DNA from: Hyperoplus lanceolatus
Lineage: Eukaryota; Chordata; Actinopteri; Uranoscopiformes; Ammodytidae
Direction of reading: 5' to 3'
Assembly: GCA_026929865.2 (NCBI GenBank)
Contig: CM049417.1
Span: 15,296,501-15,360,500, forward strand
DNA length: 64,000 bases
In this document: positions 35,596-50,369 of the stretch, one piece after another
Position numbering within the stretch: position 1 is the stretch's first letter
How the letters are laid out: the number at the start of each line of letters is the position of its first letter
The notes under the pieces: model-generated
Told to the model about the DNA's origin: nothing
Seen by the model: the letters and a program-made list of their open reading frames with translations, nothing else
The model's database searches: none
Position numbers and translations under genes: made by a program

Positions 35596-37523
35596 ACAAT
35601 GTGTAAATTGCCCTATGCAGTGGGAGTGAATGTGTTTAAAATACCTCATTTCTCTTTTCTTTACTGTCCTGTGCGCTCATACGTGATGTGGACCTTAATA
35701 CATACCAAACAACTTTGTACACACACTTTATCTACTCTCTACTCTTTATCTTTATTATTACTGGTAGCTTCACTTCTATTCGTCTTTTGTGAAGCCCAGC
35801 TCAATAAAGCCTGAAATGTCCCCACAGCCTACAGTCATAGTGCCGCCCCACTCCCTCCCCCCGACCACTCAATGACAATAACAATTCAACAGGGGAGTGA
35901 TGTTGGGGGACCAATTGCAGTGCTGCTCAATAGGTCTACCAACCAATTGCTTTTTAATGTTTCACACAGCAGCCCAAACCAAAGCAGATTGTTGTCCATA
36001 AGCCGTGCAAGGCCATTCAAGTGAGTGTGATACATGACTCACAAAGGACTCCAGGTGTCAACTCCACTGTAGGATGAAAGAGGACACAGCCACGCTGATA
36101 GGGAAAGGTGAGCACGAATAAAAGGGTATGGGGTCTTTGGATGTCCACAATAATTGGCTGACCGACAAAACTTTGCAGACACCCATTATTCAAAAATAGT
36201 CAATAGTCAAATTAAGCCTTAACCAGTCCCACCAGTGTCAAATGAATTGTTACATTTTGTACAAACACTTCTGGTCTTTTTCCTTTGGCGCCATCATTGG
36301 GTTAACATCTGTGGTTTTGGTTTTTGATAAAAAAAATTGGTACATTTTGGACGTTCATGTTCCCCTGATTGGTTATCCTCTGACCTAACCTATGGGCCTA
36401 CCAGGAGGTCAAAACATTAGCATATCTCCAAAACGTTTACATTGTGTTCAGTGCCAAGTAGCAAAGTAAAAAGTATCTATCACCACTTTCAGCATGTTAG
36501 CATACTGATGTTAGCCGAACAGAGCCACTAGCAAGGCTATATCAACTTAGACTGATACTTTTTATGTCAAACTATGTTACACACAAAGTAATGGCTGATG
36601 AGAGTTTAAGAAGAACAGAGAGGGTCCACAGTTAATTAGAGAACTTAGCAACAATATTTCAGAGTATGCCAAAGGGGATAGTTTTTTTTTGTTGTTTTTT
36701 CATCTTTTTCCACTGAGGGGTTACAGTTCCAACCGCGGACCCCTGTGGTATGCGTCAACCGATCGCCTTAAGCTCCCAGCGCCACATCTGCTGCATCTGT
36801 AGGACGCCTCTAAACCGAAGACCTCGCCTGAATAATATTAATTAAACCTTCCTATCTAATTGTGTGTTACTTTTTGCTGTCAACCAATTATGTTTTACAC
36901 TCTTGGGGGAGAAGCTAGATCCCCTGCTCACTGTGAAATTCCAGCTGTCATTGAATTTCAATAAGCATGTATTTAATTAACATACTAGGCCACTGGAGCA
37001 CATCAATATTTATCCCTCTTGCTGATGCGACAGCAGTGCGTTTGTTCTGCCCACAGTCGGCTGAAGACGCCTGGGTGAGTTGACATGCGGGAAGAAAAAA
37101 ACTAATTTGATTGAGGACCTATTATAATGTTTACCTCCGCATTGCAGCCGTGAGCAGTGTGCTTACTGTATTGTCTGGCTTTGAAGCATCTGACAACATT
37201 CAAGTGCGAAACACCCTGCCATTATATGTGTGAGCGGAAGCCTCATGATACCGATATACAGTAGGAGGGGATTCAAATTTGTGTCAGTGGTATGAATGTG
37301 CAGAGAGAAGATAATGATGCAAGTTCTCCTTTCCCTCCATCACCCGTTTGCCTTTTACGTCCATCCTGTGTTGTTCTTTTATCAAGCGCTGGGTGTGACA
37401 GCGGAACAGAAATCATCAATCATCTAGATATACCCCCAAAAACCCTAATATCTAGCAGACAGTCCAATGCCATAACACCACGGGCGACAAGAATCTCTCT
37501 GACAAATTTCACATTTTTCAGAG

Positions 37524-37526
<3 letters not shown>
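35596..37526. other. Non-coding stretch
   Basis: No gene or complete element recognised. At 37114-37131, GAGGACCTATTATAATG resembles the terminus of the neighbouring TTAA family and may be a relic. A candidate conserved block is listed separately. Confidence 0.4.
36840..37100. promoter_or_regulatory. Possible conserved non-coding element
   Basis: Contains AATATTAATTAAACC, TCTAATTGTGTG, CAGCTGTCATTGAATTTC, GTATTTAATTAACATA and CATCAATATTTATCC: many homeobox-like cores, an E-box and a forkhead-like word in about 250 bases, without coding potential. Of all blocks in the window this most resembles a deeply conserved enhancer. Inference. Confidence 0.33.

Positions 37527-37569
<43 letters not shown>
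37527..37569 (+). repeat. (GT)n microsatellite
   Basis: Uninterrupted GT tract of about 43 bases; a run of 11 G follows at about 37590. Confidence 0.95.
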
Positions 37570-37571
<2 letters not shown>

Positions 37572-37599
37572 TGAAGAAGCATGGGGATGGGGGGGGGGG

Positions 37600-38230
37600 G
37601 TATAATAGTGACAGAATGAGCTAAACTCAAACTGTAGCTGCTACACCATAGGCTATACTGGTCGAATATTTCCCTTCCCAGCTTTCTCGCTGGGTCAGCA
37701 GAAAAAGTGCATAAAACAGCATCAATTGATTCATCCATGATATCAGCAGGAGGGGAGAGGGCCTATCTCTGTACAGCCTCCCCCCCTCCCTCCCTGCCTC
37801 CCTGCCTTTCATTGGCCCCTCTACCTGCTTCCTTCCAGAGCCCTGTCACAATAATGAGGCCCGAGTCGGAGATGGAGTGAACCAAGGAGCACAAGACAGC
37901 CACCACCGAGGCAACACACATAGCAGTCTCCCAGGCCCAGTGGACCACTGTGGGGGTGAATGCTACATATTTTAGCATAATGCTCTGCCCCCATCCCCTT
38001 TGCGCTTCACATGGCAAAATAGCTGTGTATTATTCAATGATGTGTCTACCGATCCGGGCCGGGTCCCACGATGCTTGCGAGGTCGCAGATTCAAATGATG
38101 TCACACGTGTCCCGACTAATGATAACCCACAGGGAGAGGTTTAGGGGAACGCTGGGGAAGTCGTTTTCCAGCACACGGCCAGAGCAAGCAGGTCTGAGCA
38201 GGAGCAGATACAAGTGTTTTTTTTTTTCGT
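37600..38230. other. Non-coding stretch
   Basis: Pyrimidine-rich near 37780-37810. No gene recognised. Confidence 0.4.
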
Positions 38231-38677
38231 GTGAAGATTAGGGCTGTCAAATGAACGCGTTAATTTCGATGAATGAATCACAGAAAAATTAACGCGATTA
38301 AAAAAATTAACGCAGATTAATCGCACTTCTATATTGCCCTTTGACCCGGTGCAAAAGAGGTGAGGCGATAGCGGAGCTGCACCTGTAGCTTGCTGACACG
38401 GCCCGCACGGGATTAAAGAGTAAAGAAAGAAGCATAGAGAGAGACGTTTTATGGGAAGCTCCGGGCAAATAAGCATGAAGGTAGGAATACGTTTTATGTT
38501 ATTCTCTGCAGTGTCTGTGCATTATTGATTTAGTGGGTGCCTAATTAACAATAGGTTCAAAACAGTATCTCTCAATCTTCCTCTGTCTCACTTTTGTTTG
38601 CTAGTTGCGATCGTCTCCTTCAAACGGACACCCGCCCCCTCTCACTCTTCCAAGCATATGCCTGTCTTTTTTCCTCC

Positions 38678-38680
<3 letters not shown>

Positions 38681-38756
<76 letters not shown>
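38681..38756 (+). repeat. (GT)n microsatellite inside hAT
   Basis: 38 uninterrupted GT units within the long hAT MITE. Confidence 0.97.
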
Positions 38757-38757
<1 letters not shown>

Positions 38758-38919
38758 AATATTTTTGGCTATGAGATGGACGGTGAATGAGTCGGCATAG
38801 ACTATGCGCGGTCTGTCGCGGGAGATAGACAGTTATTTAGCCTGCTTGTTTTTTTTTCGGCGCTAGTAGTTCCTAAATTTATTTAATGTAGTAACCTGGC
38901 TGAGAGGAGGAGACAAAAG

Positions 38920-38923
<4 letters not shown>

Positions 38924-38987
<64 letters not shown>
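38924..38987 (+). repeat. (GA)n microsatellite inside hAT
   Basis: 32 uninterrupted GA units. The homologous position in the short copy (about 5986-6010) is a much shorter, interrupted GA stretch, so the tract grew after the two copies separated or was lost in the short one. Confidence 0.95.
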
Positions 38988-38990
<3 letters not shown>

Positions 38991-39267
38991 GGTAGCCTAT
39001 ACAGTTGTTTATAAACAGGCATACAAGTGTCATATAAGTATGCGATTAATTTAGATTAATTAATCACAGAGCCTGTAATTAATTAGATAAATTTTTTTAA
39101 TCGCTTGACAGCCCTAGTGAAGATACAAGGTGTGAATTAGTGTCTCCTCAGCGAGTGCAAGTTGTCATCTTATTACTGGAAGTCACCCCTATAATGTGTG
39201 ATCAGTTTTAATCGTTAGTTGGGACAGGAAAAAAAAGTTATTTTAAACTAAATTATGTTGTATTCAC

Positions 39268-39480
39268 AGCTGCGGAAAAAATTAAGAGACCAGTCTAGAT
39301 TTTTCTTAAATCTTCATCTTTACATTACTTATTGGAAATTCTCTTAATGACAAAAAATGTATTGGAATTTGGTAGAAATGTTGTCGGTAGTTTGTTAAAT
39401 AAAATCAAAATGTTCATTCTACTCAAAAATAGTCATTTTCAAACGAGAGACACTCAACATTTTGAGTGGTCTCTATATTT
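39268..39480. mobile_element. Relic of a Tc1/mariner terminus
   Basis: CTGCGGAAAAAATTAAGAGA at left, and GTGGTCTCTATATTT at right, which complements part of it, enclose AATGTTGTCGGTAGTTTG and AAAATGTTCATTCTACTC. This layout resembles the terminal part of a common Tc1/mariner family in vertebrates. Only about 210 bases remain, and no TA duplication is certain. Confidence 0.45.
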
Positions 39481-41437
39481 GAAGAAGCCATTTTGTCTTA
39501 GGTAACCTTTAATGTACATTTCTGTTTTGTTCAGTCAGTCTCCTGCATTGCTTTCTCTCGTTTAACTTTCACTTCACTACCTGCTGTAGGTACTCTCTGG
39601 AATATGTCAACACACGTAAAAAAAATGAAATAAATACTTGAATCAATTTTGAAGGCAAAGATGGTAGGGAAATGAATCACTCTTCGGGGCACTGTGTCCA
39701 GGAAACCGTGTTTAGCTTCAACCGACTGTTTAATACATTCCCCTTTTTTAATTTCACATATAACCAGCTCAGTTGATGTTGGGGAAGGAAGGGCTATCAA
39801 GCAAAGCCACCTAAAAAGGTGTGCAAAACAGATAAGTACAGACTTACCAGTGTTAAGACTCTGTAAGTCCACGTAAATACACCACACACCTCTCAATTTT
39901 ATGCACACTGGAGATGATAAAAATGTGAATGTTTTTTTTTTTTTTACATTAGGGCACCGCGGGGCTTGAAAGTGGAGAATCGAGGCAGATTTCCTTTCGT
40001 TTTTTTCCCGTCCTCTCCTTCTACCTCTTTAGCCAGTGAGCTCCGAGAGCATTTAAAGTGGTTCATCTTAGTGGCAGGCGCTATCATGTCAAACCTGAAG
40101 ATGATCGGCGAGATCGTGAAAGGGAAGTAATAACCAGAAAAAGGGCCATGATTAAGAATGTCATTTGGCTGACAAGGGCTAATTAGAGACGTCCTTTCTT
40201 GTCACCCAATGCGCCGATGACAGCCCATAACGGCAGGGGGACAAAGAACCTTGTCGTGAACTTTGCCTACACTGGAGCGCCGCTGGGTGAAATGGCCCTC
40301 CTAATAATTTGTGTCACTTCAGTCATATTAAGTTTTTTAAAACAGACCTTTATATAATGCCGCATTGCCATATCCGCTTGTCTTTTCTCCTGACCTCCAC
40401 TCCTTTCCCCCCAAATCTGCTTGGATGAACATTGAATGTTCAACTCAGGCGATGGAAGTGACAGTCCTTTTTTTTTTTTTTTTTATGTTTCTGGCCCAAT
40501 CGCGCTGTACCTTTTTTTTGTCCATGATGTCTTAAGTTCAGACAAAGCACACAAAACATTGACACATTATGACAATGCAATACAAGAACGGAGATCAGAA
40601 TGGATGGATCTATCATCTGGTAACCGAAAAAACAATTCTCACACCTTTTTGAGATTTCACTGTGCTACAGGCCCAATTGTTAGCGAATACGTGTTTTTAA
40701 AAAGGTAACAGTTGCCTTCTCCGGACAGTTTTTATTCATAGCTACATCTTTTGTTGTTGTTCTATATTATCTATATTTTGTAGACAGGATACTGAACTAT
40801 CCAGAACTGTCTTTACTGCAGTTCAACAGTGTATTGCTTGTATTCTCTTTCATCACCTCTGAAACGTAGCTTATATTGTGTTAACTTTGTTTTATTCATA
40901 CGTAATAGCCCACATGGTGCACATACTGTATTGCAATGTGTTATCCAAGCTACACCACGCTAAATAATTAAAAAGTATAGTGTAAATCCGAAGCAGTGCC
41001 ATGAATAGAAGCAGCCTTACTAAGCTTGTAAATAACAAAGTGATGAAACAGAATAATATTTATTGTCTCTACTTTCTTTTTAAAGTCAAATCAAAGAGTG
41101 GAGGAATCCGAGATTGTGATTACCTCATTTTGTGTGTTTTTCAGAAACCAACTAAAGGCTGAACAACCTCATTACATGTGCATTTGCATTGCGTTAAGAC
41201 TTAACAATTACGAAGAACTACATATTGTTAGCAGGAGGTACAGTATGTATACAAAGACTTGAATGTAAAAGGCAGCATTAGTGGAATAATCCCACAATTA
41301 CAGTACTTTCCCCCCTGTTTTTCCTGTTAATTTGTTTTTTTTAGTACATTGAAGGACCTAAGATAGGATGTTTCTGCATTTGCTTTACATTCTTACGTTG
41401 CAGTCTCCTTAACACTCCCATTGGTATATTAACAATC
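39481..41437. other. Non-coding stretch with a candidate conserved block
   Basis: No gene or complete element seen. A T-run lies at 40468-40485. The block at 40000-40330 is listed separately. Confidence 0.4.
40000..40330. promoter_or_regulatory. Possible conserved non-coding element
   Basis: Low-repeat sequence with AAGGGCTAATTAGAGACG, AGCATTTAAAGTGG and ATGATTAAGAATGTCATTTG. Homeobox-like cores and lack of coding potential suggest an enhancer. Inference. Confidence 0.28.
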
Positions 41438-41440
41438 TTA

Positions 41441-42463
41441 GGGTGTATTCACACATGCCGTGTTTAGTTCGGTTGAAACGAACTCAGATGCACTTCTGCC
41501 TTCAATGCGCATCTTTCAGGCAGGTGTGAATACAGCAATCACACTCGGGGGCGGACCAAACAAACGCTCCGAGACCCAGCTGAAGAGGTAGTCTCGGTGC
41601 GTTTCCAAACGCACTCTGCTGCAGTTCGTTTGTGGTGTGAATTTGTCCGGACTCGATCCGACCCAAATGAAGGAGGCACTGTGCCTTTTCTTTCTTTTCT
41701 TTTTTAATAGATAGCCGTCAGCTTCACATTATGGGAAAGTGTTGTTGTTGCCATTGTTAGGACGATAAGTTGTGGTTTGACCGGGAGCCCAGAACAATAT
41801 ATTACATTTGATCGAGAGGACGCGTAAACATGCTGAATGCGTTCAGCGATCAGATGAAGGAGAGGGGGAGCGCTCTCGCACAGTGCCAACAGGTTCACGC
41901 TGCGCAAGAAATGTGTGTTTTTATTTTGCTTCCCATGTACGGGACCGTCAATACCCCGTGTCAGTTTGGAGCTGAACTGCGCCGACCCAGCTGATACACA
42001 GCTTAATCAGCTGAGTGTCAGCTTGAGCCTATTCTTCTCGCGTGACGCGCGTCCAGCACCAAAACTACAGTAAAAATGATATTTCACATTGTAGGCTACA
42101 CGCCACATAACGTTGCATTGACATAGGGCTACATATTATAACCATATGAAACAAAAATAATCCGATGTTTTTCCTCTTTATTTATAGGTTAGATGTTGGC
42201 CATTTTATTATTTTTAACCCCATATTATATCAATGATATATATTTCGTAGTTTTAACTTCGTGCTTCCTGTTTCTCTCCACCCCAGAATGTCTGTCCAAT
42301 GAATGAATAACCTCAGATCACGTGTGGTTTTGCTTCGTAATGCTGGTTCACTTGCAAAAGGGGCAATATGAAAGTGGACCACACCAAACAAAAAAAATCA
42401 AAACTCCATTTGGTCTGGACCAAAGCAAGTGAACTAGCGGACTTTCCCAGTGTGAATACACCC
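41441..42463. mobile_element. PIF/Harbinger-type non-autonomous element
   Basis: Both ends carry the same 14-bp inverted repeat, GGGTGTATTCACAC, flanked by TTA (41438-41440 and 42464-42466). A 3-bp TTA duplication with GG-initial ends is the signature of PIF/Harbinger. Subterminal sequence is rich in words such as GGACCAAA and GTGTGAAT. At 1023 bp it has no recognisable transposase or Myb-like frame. It must have been mobilised by a related full element. Confidence 0.9.
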
Positions 42464-42466
42464 TTA

Positions 42467-43887
42467 GAATTCTTAAGGGTTCCTATGGTGGAAAGTTTTA
42501 AGTGTAGCACAGATAGTTTGATGTATATTACATAATTATCATTTTGAGCTTCAACAGTTACTTTTCCTTGAACAATAAAACTATTCCCTCCTGAAAGAGA
42601 CAGAAACGCATTTGATAATGTATTGATTTTTTCTGGAAACAATCCCAGCCAAGGCAGGAAGGCTTGAGGCTTAGTATTGGGCATATTTCAGTTCATTTCA
42701 TAGAGGAAAAAAAAATGCTGCAGGGCATGTTCACCGGCATAAAGAAGTGTTATTTCTCTGGCGAAGCAGCCATTACTCAGTCAAGTTATTTAGACCAGTG
42801 CTCTCAGCTGAAAAGAGCTGTAGATTATGAAGTGCAACGGATAGATTGATTATGCAAAGTGTCATGTATTGCCAGCCCCCCACCACCAAACACTGCAGTC
42901 AAGGTAAAGAAGACCCTGTCTGATTAAGGCGTAGCTCGTAGCAAACTACTTCCAGCCAAAGGGAAGGCAACTGGATTTGTGTGGCAGCTTTCAATAACAA
43001 GGCAATTCAAAGTTATATAGGAGATAATGGCATTGGGGAAATATTAAGTACAAAGAAAGAATGGTATGAATACACATACATTGGCTTTTAAAAGACTGAA
43101 ACAAGATATAATAAACTAGACAAAAATAGGGTAAGATACAGTAAGACAAACAAGCAGCCATATGCATATTACAGTACAGCCAAAGCACACTGCCATACCT
43201 TAATATTCAGTGTTAAAGCAAACAGAGAAGTCTCAAGACATGATTGAAGAGAACCGACACTGGTACAGACTTCAAATGTGTTCTATTAGTTGCTACAGAT
43301 CTGTTCCTATATCATAAAAGCTGCATTTGAGAAACAAGGACATGAGGCTTTCAGGTCAGATTGTCCTGCATTATAGTTGATGTAGGCCAAGAGATAACGG
43401 ATAATACAACAATGAAACTACTATGCTATACACAATATAATCATAGAAATGTAAAATAGTTCACTCAAGTGAGAATAATTGAATGTGTCGATATATACAG
43501 CGCTGTTTAGTCTTTCCTGGGAATCTTTGTTCAGGAGTCATGTAGGTGGACACATTTGAGGTGACAGCAGCATCTGTTAGTAGTTTCCAGGCTGGCGCCA
43601 CACATCATACGACAGTAACAAGTCTGTATTCACACAAAGGAGTCAGTGAACTATTGTGCGCCCGCAGAACAGAACAGCAGAACAATTAATTACAGCAGCC
43701 AGTGTGGTATGATGTGTGAACGAAATACATTTCCCATCAAATTATCTTGGGAGATATCAAGCAGCTGAAGGGCTTGAGCATCAGTACCCAACGGGAGGAA
43801 GTTGATGCTATGAATAATTGCAACCACGTTGGCAGCATTCAAAAGAGGAGTGTGCGTTACAAAGGAGGATGAGCAGGGAACTTTGGC
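42467..43887. other. Non-coding stretch
   Basis: No gene or complete element recognised. Confidence 0.4.
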
Positions 43888-44461
43888 TATATCCCAATCC
43901 AGAGACGGACGCGGTCTACGTGGTCTATGAAGGCTATAGCCTGTGAAGGCCGATTCGAAGGCCAAACGAGACCGTCTCCGCAGGTCTCCGTTTACGAGCA
44001 TTTCCGGTTTGCGTAACAAGCTACCTTGTTACCTTGCGTGACGACTCGCCGCTCCTGTGCTGCCTAGCAACCCTGATTGCTGCCAACGGAAACAGCCTTG
44101 TCAATGAAGGAAAAAAGAAAAAGACGTTGCCTACCAGACGAAAAGAAAAAAAAGTACAAGAAAAAAAGAAAGGAAGATAAAAGTTAAGATGATGGAGCAA
44201 CACGTTGCTGTTGTTATTTTTTATTTTATTTTGTATATATATATATGCCATCCCTGAAAAAACCGCAATGCATCTTGGGATATGTTGGGCCGCGAAGGAT
44301 CCATCTGTTGCAGCCTTCAAAACCGTGAAACGAAGGCTGCATGCATTTCTCAGCCGCATATGAAGGAGCCTTGCAAATGGAACAAGCCTTTGCGTGCCGC
44401 TATGACGCAATCGGTCTTCAAATGCAGCCTTTGTAGACCGCAACCCCTGAATTGAGATTCA
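43888..44461 (+). mobile_element. Three-copy AAGGC element, copy 3
   Basis: Ends TATATCCCAATCCAG (43888-43902) and the complement of TGAATCTCAATTCAG (ending 44461) match the copies at 10594 and 17791. The AAGGC words near the left end are most numerous here (TATGAAGGCTATAGCC, GTGAAGGCCGATTCGAAGGC). The frame seen in copies 1 and 2 is broken by indels and a TATATATA stretch near 44235, so a conserved protein is unlikely. Confidence 0.75.
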
Positions 44462-45131
44462 CCGTTTGACAGCCACCTTGTTTCTTCTGTTACTGTTCAG
44501 TTTCTTATAGGGGTTGTGGAAAAAAAACGATTCATGTAAAAATTGCGATTCCTATATTCTGCAATTTATTTTATTTTTTCATAATGATACTAACGTTATG
44601 TTGACTTACCTTACAATCACATGCATTACCGGACATTGACTCTAGTTTGCTTTCTATTCATATTTTTACAATAAAAATGTGTTCCCTGACTACGTGTCTA
44701 AAAGTAGTAGCAGCTCATACTGATGAGCCAGCAAAGAATCATCACCCAACTCTGTAGTTTCCCTCAGCTCACTGGAGCTTTAAGAGTAGTTTAATGTTAT
44801 TGCAAAATATTGATGTTTTGGGAAATAAGCGCATTTGCTTTCTTGCTATGAATTAAATGAAAAGATTGATACTGTGAGGACACGGAGGATTTCAGCCCTG
44901 TGAGGGCACAGAATCTTTCGCCTCTGTGAGAATGGTGACTGATTCACTCACTACAATCAAGTGTGGGTCGCACTAATTGGCTAATTGAGCCCAGGTGTGA
45001 AGAGGTTATATATGCCCTGAGACCCCAGTGCTTTGCGCTGCTCATTGTCTCGCCATCTGGGATACCTCTGTGAGAGGTTCTCTCTTAGTGCTCCCTGTGT
45101 TTAGAGTTCCCAAGATACCTGGAGTTACTTG

Positions 45132-46162
45132 TAGTGATGTCCAGATGAAGCTTTTTGAAGCCTTAAAGCCAAATGGTTCACAAAAAGGTTCTTTTCTCGA
45201 GGCTTCATTTGAACTGATTTGAACACAATACAACCTGCTGGTCAAACAGTGTTAAATAGCCAGATAATTATATCAATTTGTAATACACTCAATACTGTCC
45301 TGCAACAGTGCAGCCATGGGAATGAGTGACTGACAGGTAAATAAATCAATACATCTTAATAAATGCATTTCATGTATTCATGTATTAATTCATATAAATA
45401 CAACTTATATTTTGTTTGGTGTATTATGGGTATGAAACATGATAATACATATAAATCTATCAATAAATATTGTCAAACTTTGAATTACTCATAATGACAG
45501 GAATAATTATTTTCAAACTGTCACAGTGTTATAACAAGGTAAGGGGCAGTGAATGTGCTTGTGCAACTTAAGGATTTGATTCATTTTTATTGAGAAACAA
45601 CATTTGTTCCACTGTGCTGGGGTTCAGACAGTTTCCCCTTTTGGAAACAACTTCTCCTGCCTTGGAGAACACTCTTTCACATGGTACAGCGGAGGCAGGG
45701 GTGCACAAGAAAGTCACAGCAAGTTGATACAACATCCACGTCTACATCACTCCCAAACTAGTCTCGCAAAGCCAGACCAAACTACAGCAAGTAGTATGGT
45801 CTGGAAGCACTCCGTTAAGAGCCGTCTATTCGGGGGGAAACTGGGCTGGCCTGTTTTTATTTAAACCAATCACAATCATCTACGGCGGGGCTAACCCCGG
45901 GAAGCAGCCAATGGAGGCGTAGTGTTGTTTGCCGACGCCAGCGCTTAATAGACGCTGGCGGGAGTGGTCAAGCCAGACTACTCCCAAACCAATAAATCAC
46001 TAACCCGCAAGTGCGAGTAGATTCACAATACTCGAAACACTTCTTGAACAAACGTGGCTTCGAACGTCATCAGTCACGTGATTTGGCCTAAACGATACAA
46101 GCGTCGATATGCGCTTCACCAAAAACTTCCGGGATTACTCGGCATGTTACGACCCATCACTA
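45132..46162. mobile_element. Non-autonomous hAT element, 1.03 kb
   Basis: Ends TAGTGATGTCCAGATGAAGC and the complement of TAGTGATGGGTCGTAACATG are flanked by an exact 8-bp duplication, GTTACTTG (45124-45131 and 46163-46170). It encodes no transposase. A 222-bp MITE sits inside it (45759-45980). Confidence 0.93.
45759..45980. mobile_element. 222-bp MITE nested in the hAT
   Basis: The left end TAGTCTCGCAAAGCCAGACC and right end, complemented TAGTCTGGCTTGACCACTCC, share TAGTCT and CCA-containing blocks. The flanks carry CTCCCAAAC at 45750-45758 and 45981-45989, a 9-bp duplication (or 8 bp if one C belongs to the element). Nine would fit Mutator-like elements, eight hAT. A lone left end of the same family occurs at 51850 (TCGCAAAGCCAGACCA). 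Confidence 0.85.
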
Positions 46163-46337
46163 GTTACTTGTGTATGCTTTCAACTGCTTGGCAGTGGTGG
46201 TTTAGTTTGTGGTTTAGTGTTTCATCTTAAAGCGCTGTGTGTTTTTGTCTTCTCCCCTTCCCCTTCTTCGCCATAGCGATTCAGTGGTTATCCCTCTGGG
46301 GATAACTTTAAGAGACCCCTGGGTCCGCTACTGTGTC

Positions 46338-49451
<3,114 letters not shown>

Positions 49452-49453
49452 TA

Positions 49454-50328
49454 AAGCTCCAAACACACTGCACTCGTCCCATGCGCTCCCGGCGGTTTGC
49501 CACGTGAACGCAAGTTGCTCGCCGCTTGATCACATTGGGCCACATATGCCTGACTCCGATGCCGTTTCTGAGATCAGACCAGTCACACTTAAGGTGCAAC
49601 AACAACAACAACATGGTCCAGCTGTGCCAAAAAAGAAAGATGGAGGTACACTGTGTAACCAGCGGCAGTCATGTCGCAAATAGCATTAAAACAGCATGAA
49701 GACGCACCCCGATCGCAAAAACACACATTAACAACATTTCAGCAACATACTATACACATTAACAACGGCAGTGTGTGCTCAGCGGCAGATTAAAGGCAGA
49801 CATCAGCCTACCTGAAAGTGAAAGTGCGCTGGGTCTGGCGGAGGACAACACCGGTGCTTTACTGTACTATATTGGAATTCCACACGGACACTGCCGTCAA
49901 GTTTGGGTTCATATTATCCTCCGGAACAACACACAGCTGGGTGAATTTCAATATGCTAACCGGCGCTACCTTGGCTAAAGTACAACCAACAGCTAAACAG
50001 ATGCAAAATACACATATTTGCAGAATGTAGTGGAAGCACATTCCCCTCATGCCACACGCCCACCTCATCTTGCAGACCACCGGGCAATCTCAACGCAGAT
50101 TGGCTATCGCGGCGCGGCAACGCCGAAAATATCAATATTTTCATCTTCTGCTTTCGCCGCATATGTTCGCCGCGCCCCAAATTGTTGCGCCTTCGATGAG
50201 GCGAGGCCACGCACTGCGGAAACGCCCGCCGCTGGACGCCGATTCTTGGGTGGACGCGCGGCCACGCGCTAGTACATTGACTTTGTATGTAATCTCGCCA
50301 CGCGGTCAGTGCAGTGTGTTCGCATCTT
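49454..50328. mobile_element. TA-flanked non-autonomous DNA element, 875 bp
   Basis: Ends AAGCTCCAAACACACTGCAC and, complemented, AAGATGCGAACACACTGCAC match over most of 20 bases and are each bounded by TA (49452-49453 and 50329-50330). The interior is CpG-rich (50090-50280, with GCGCGGCAACGCC and CACGCGCTAG). The overlapping frames on both strands are not recognisable proteins. TA flanks fit Tc1/mariner or ISL2EU; the ends do not look like classical Tc1, so I leave the superfamily open. Confidence 0.7.
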
Positions 50329-50369
50329 TAGACATCAGTTAATGCCCAGAAAGGACTCGACGACTCACC

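Larger units (their letters stand above)
38239..39116. mobile_element. hAT MITE, long copy (878 bp), with two internal microsatellites
   Basis: Ends TAGGGCTGTCAAATGAACGC and the complement TTAATCGCTTGACAGCCCTA match the short copy at 5870-6140. The 8-bp target duplication GTGAAGAT is exact (38231-38238 and 39117-39124). The middle, absent from the short copy, contains a 76-base GT tract; a 64-base GA tract stands where the short copy has only a few GA units. No transposase frame is present. Confidence 0.94.
44874..46337 (+). mobile_element. Probable solo LTR, interrupted by a hAT
   Basis: Without the hAT at 45132-46162 about 430 bases remain, starting TGTGAGGACACGG and ending CTGTGTCCCA, so bounded by TG and CA. 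It includes GAGCCCAGGTGTGAAGAGG followed by a TATA-like GTTATATATGCCC, consistent with an LTR promoter, then transcribed-type sequence. No internal retroelement region, primer-binding site or 4-6 bp target duplication could be read, so this is a tentative call; Gypsy-like LTRs of fish look similar. Confidence 0.4.

Noticed and set aside
44510..44560. A further hAT end (TAGGGGTTGTGG followed by AACGATTC)
   Set aside because: Resembles a hAT terminus, but no matching right end or target duplication was found.
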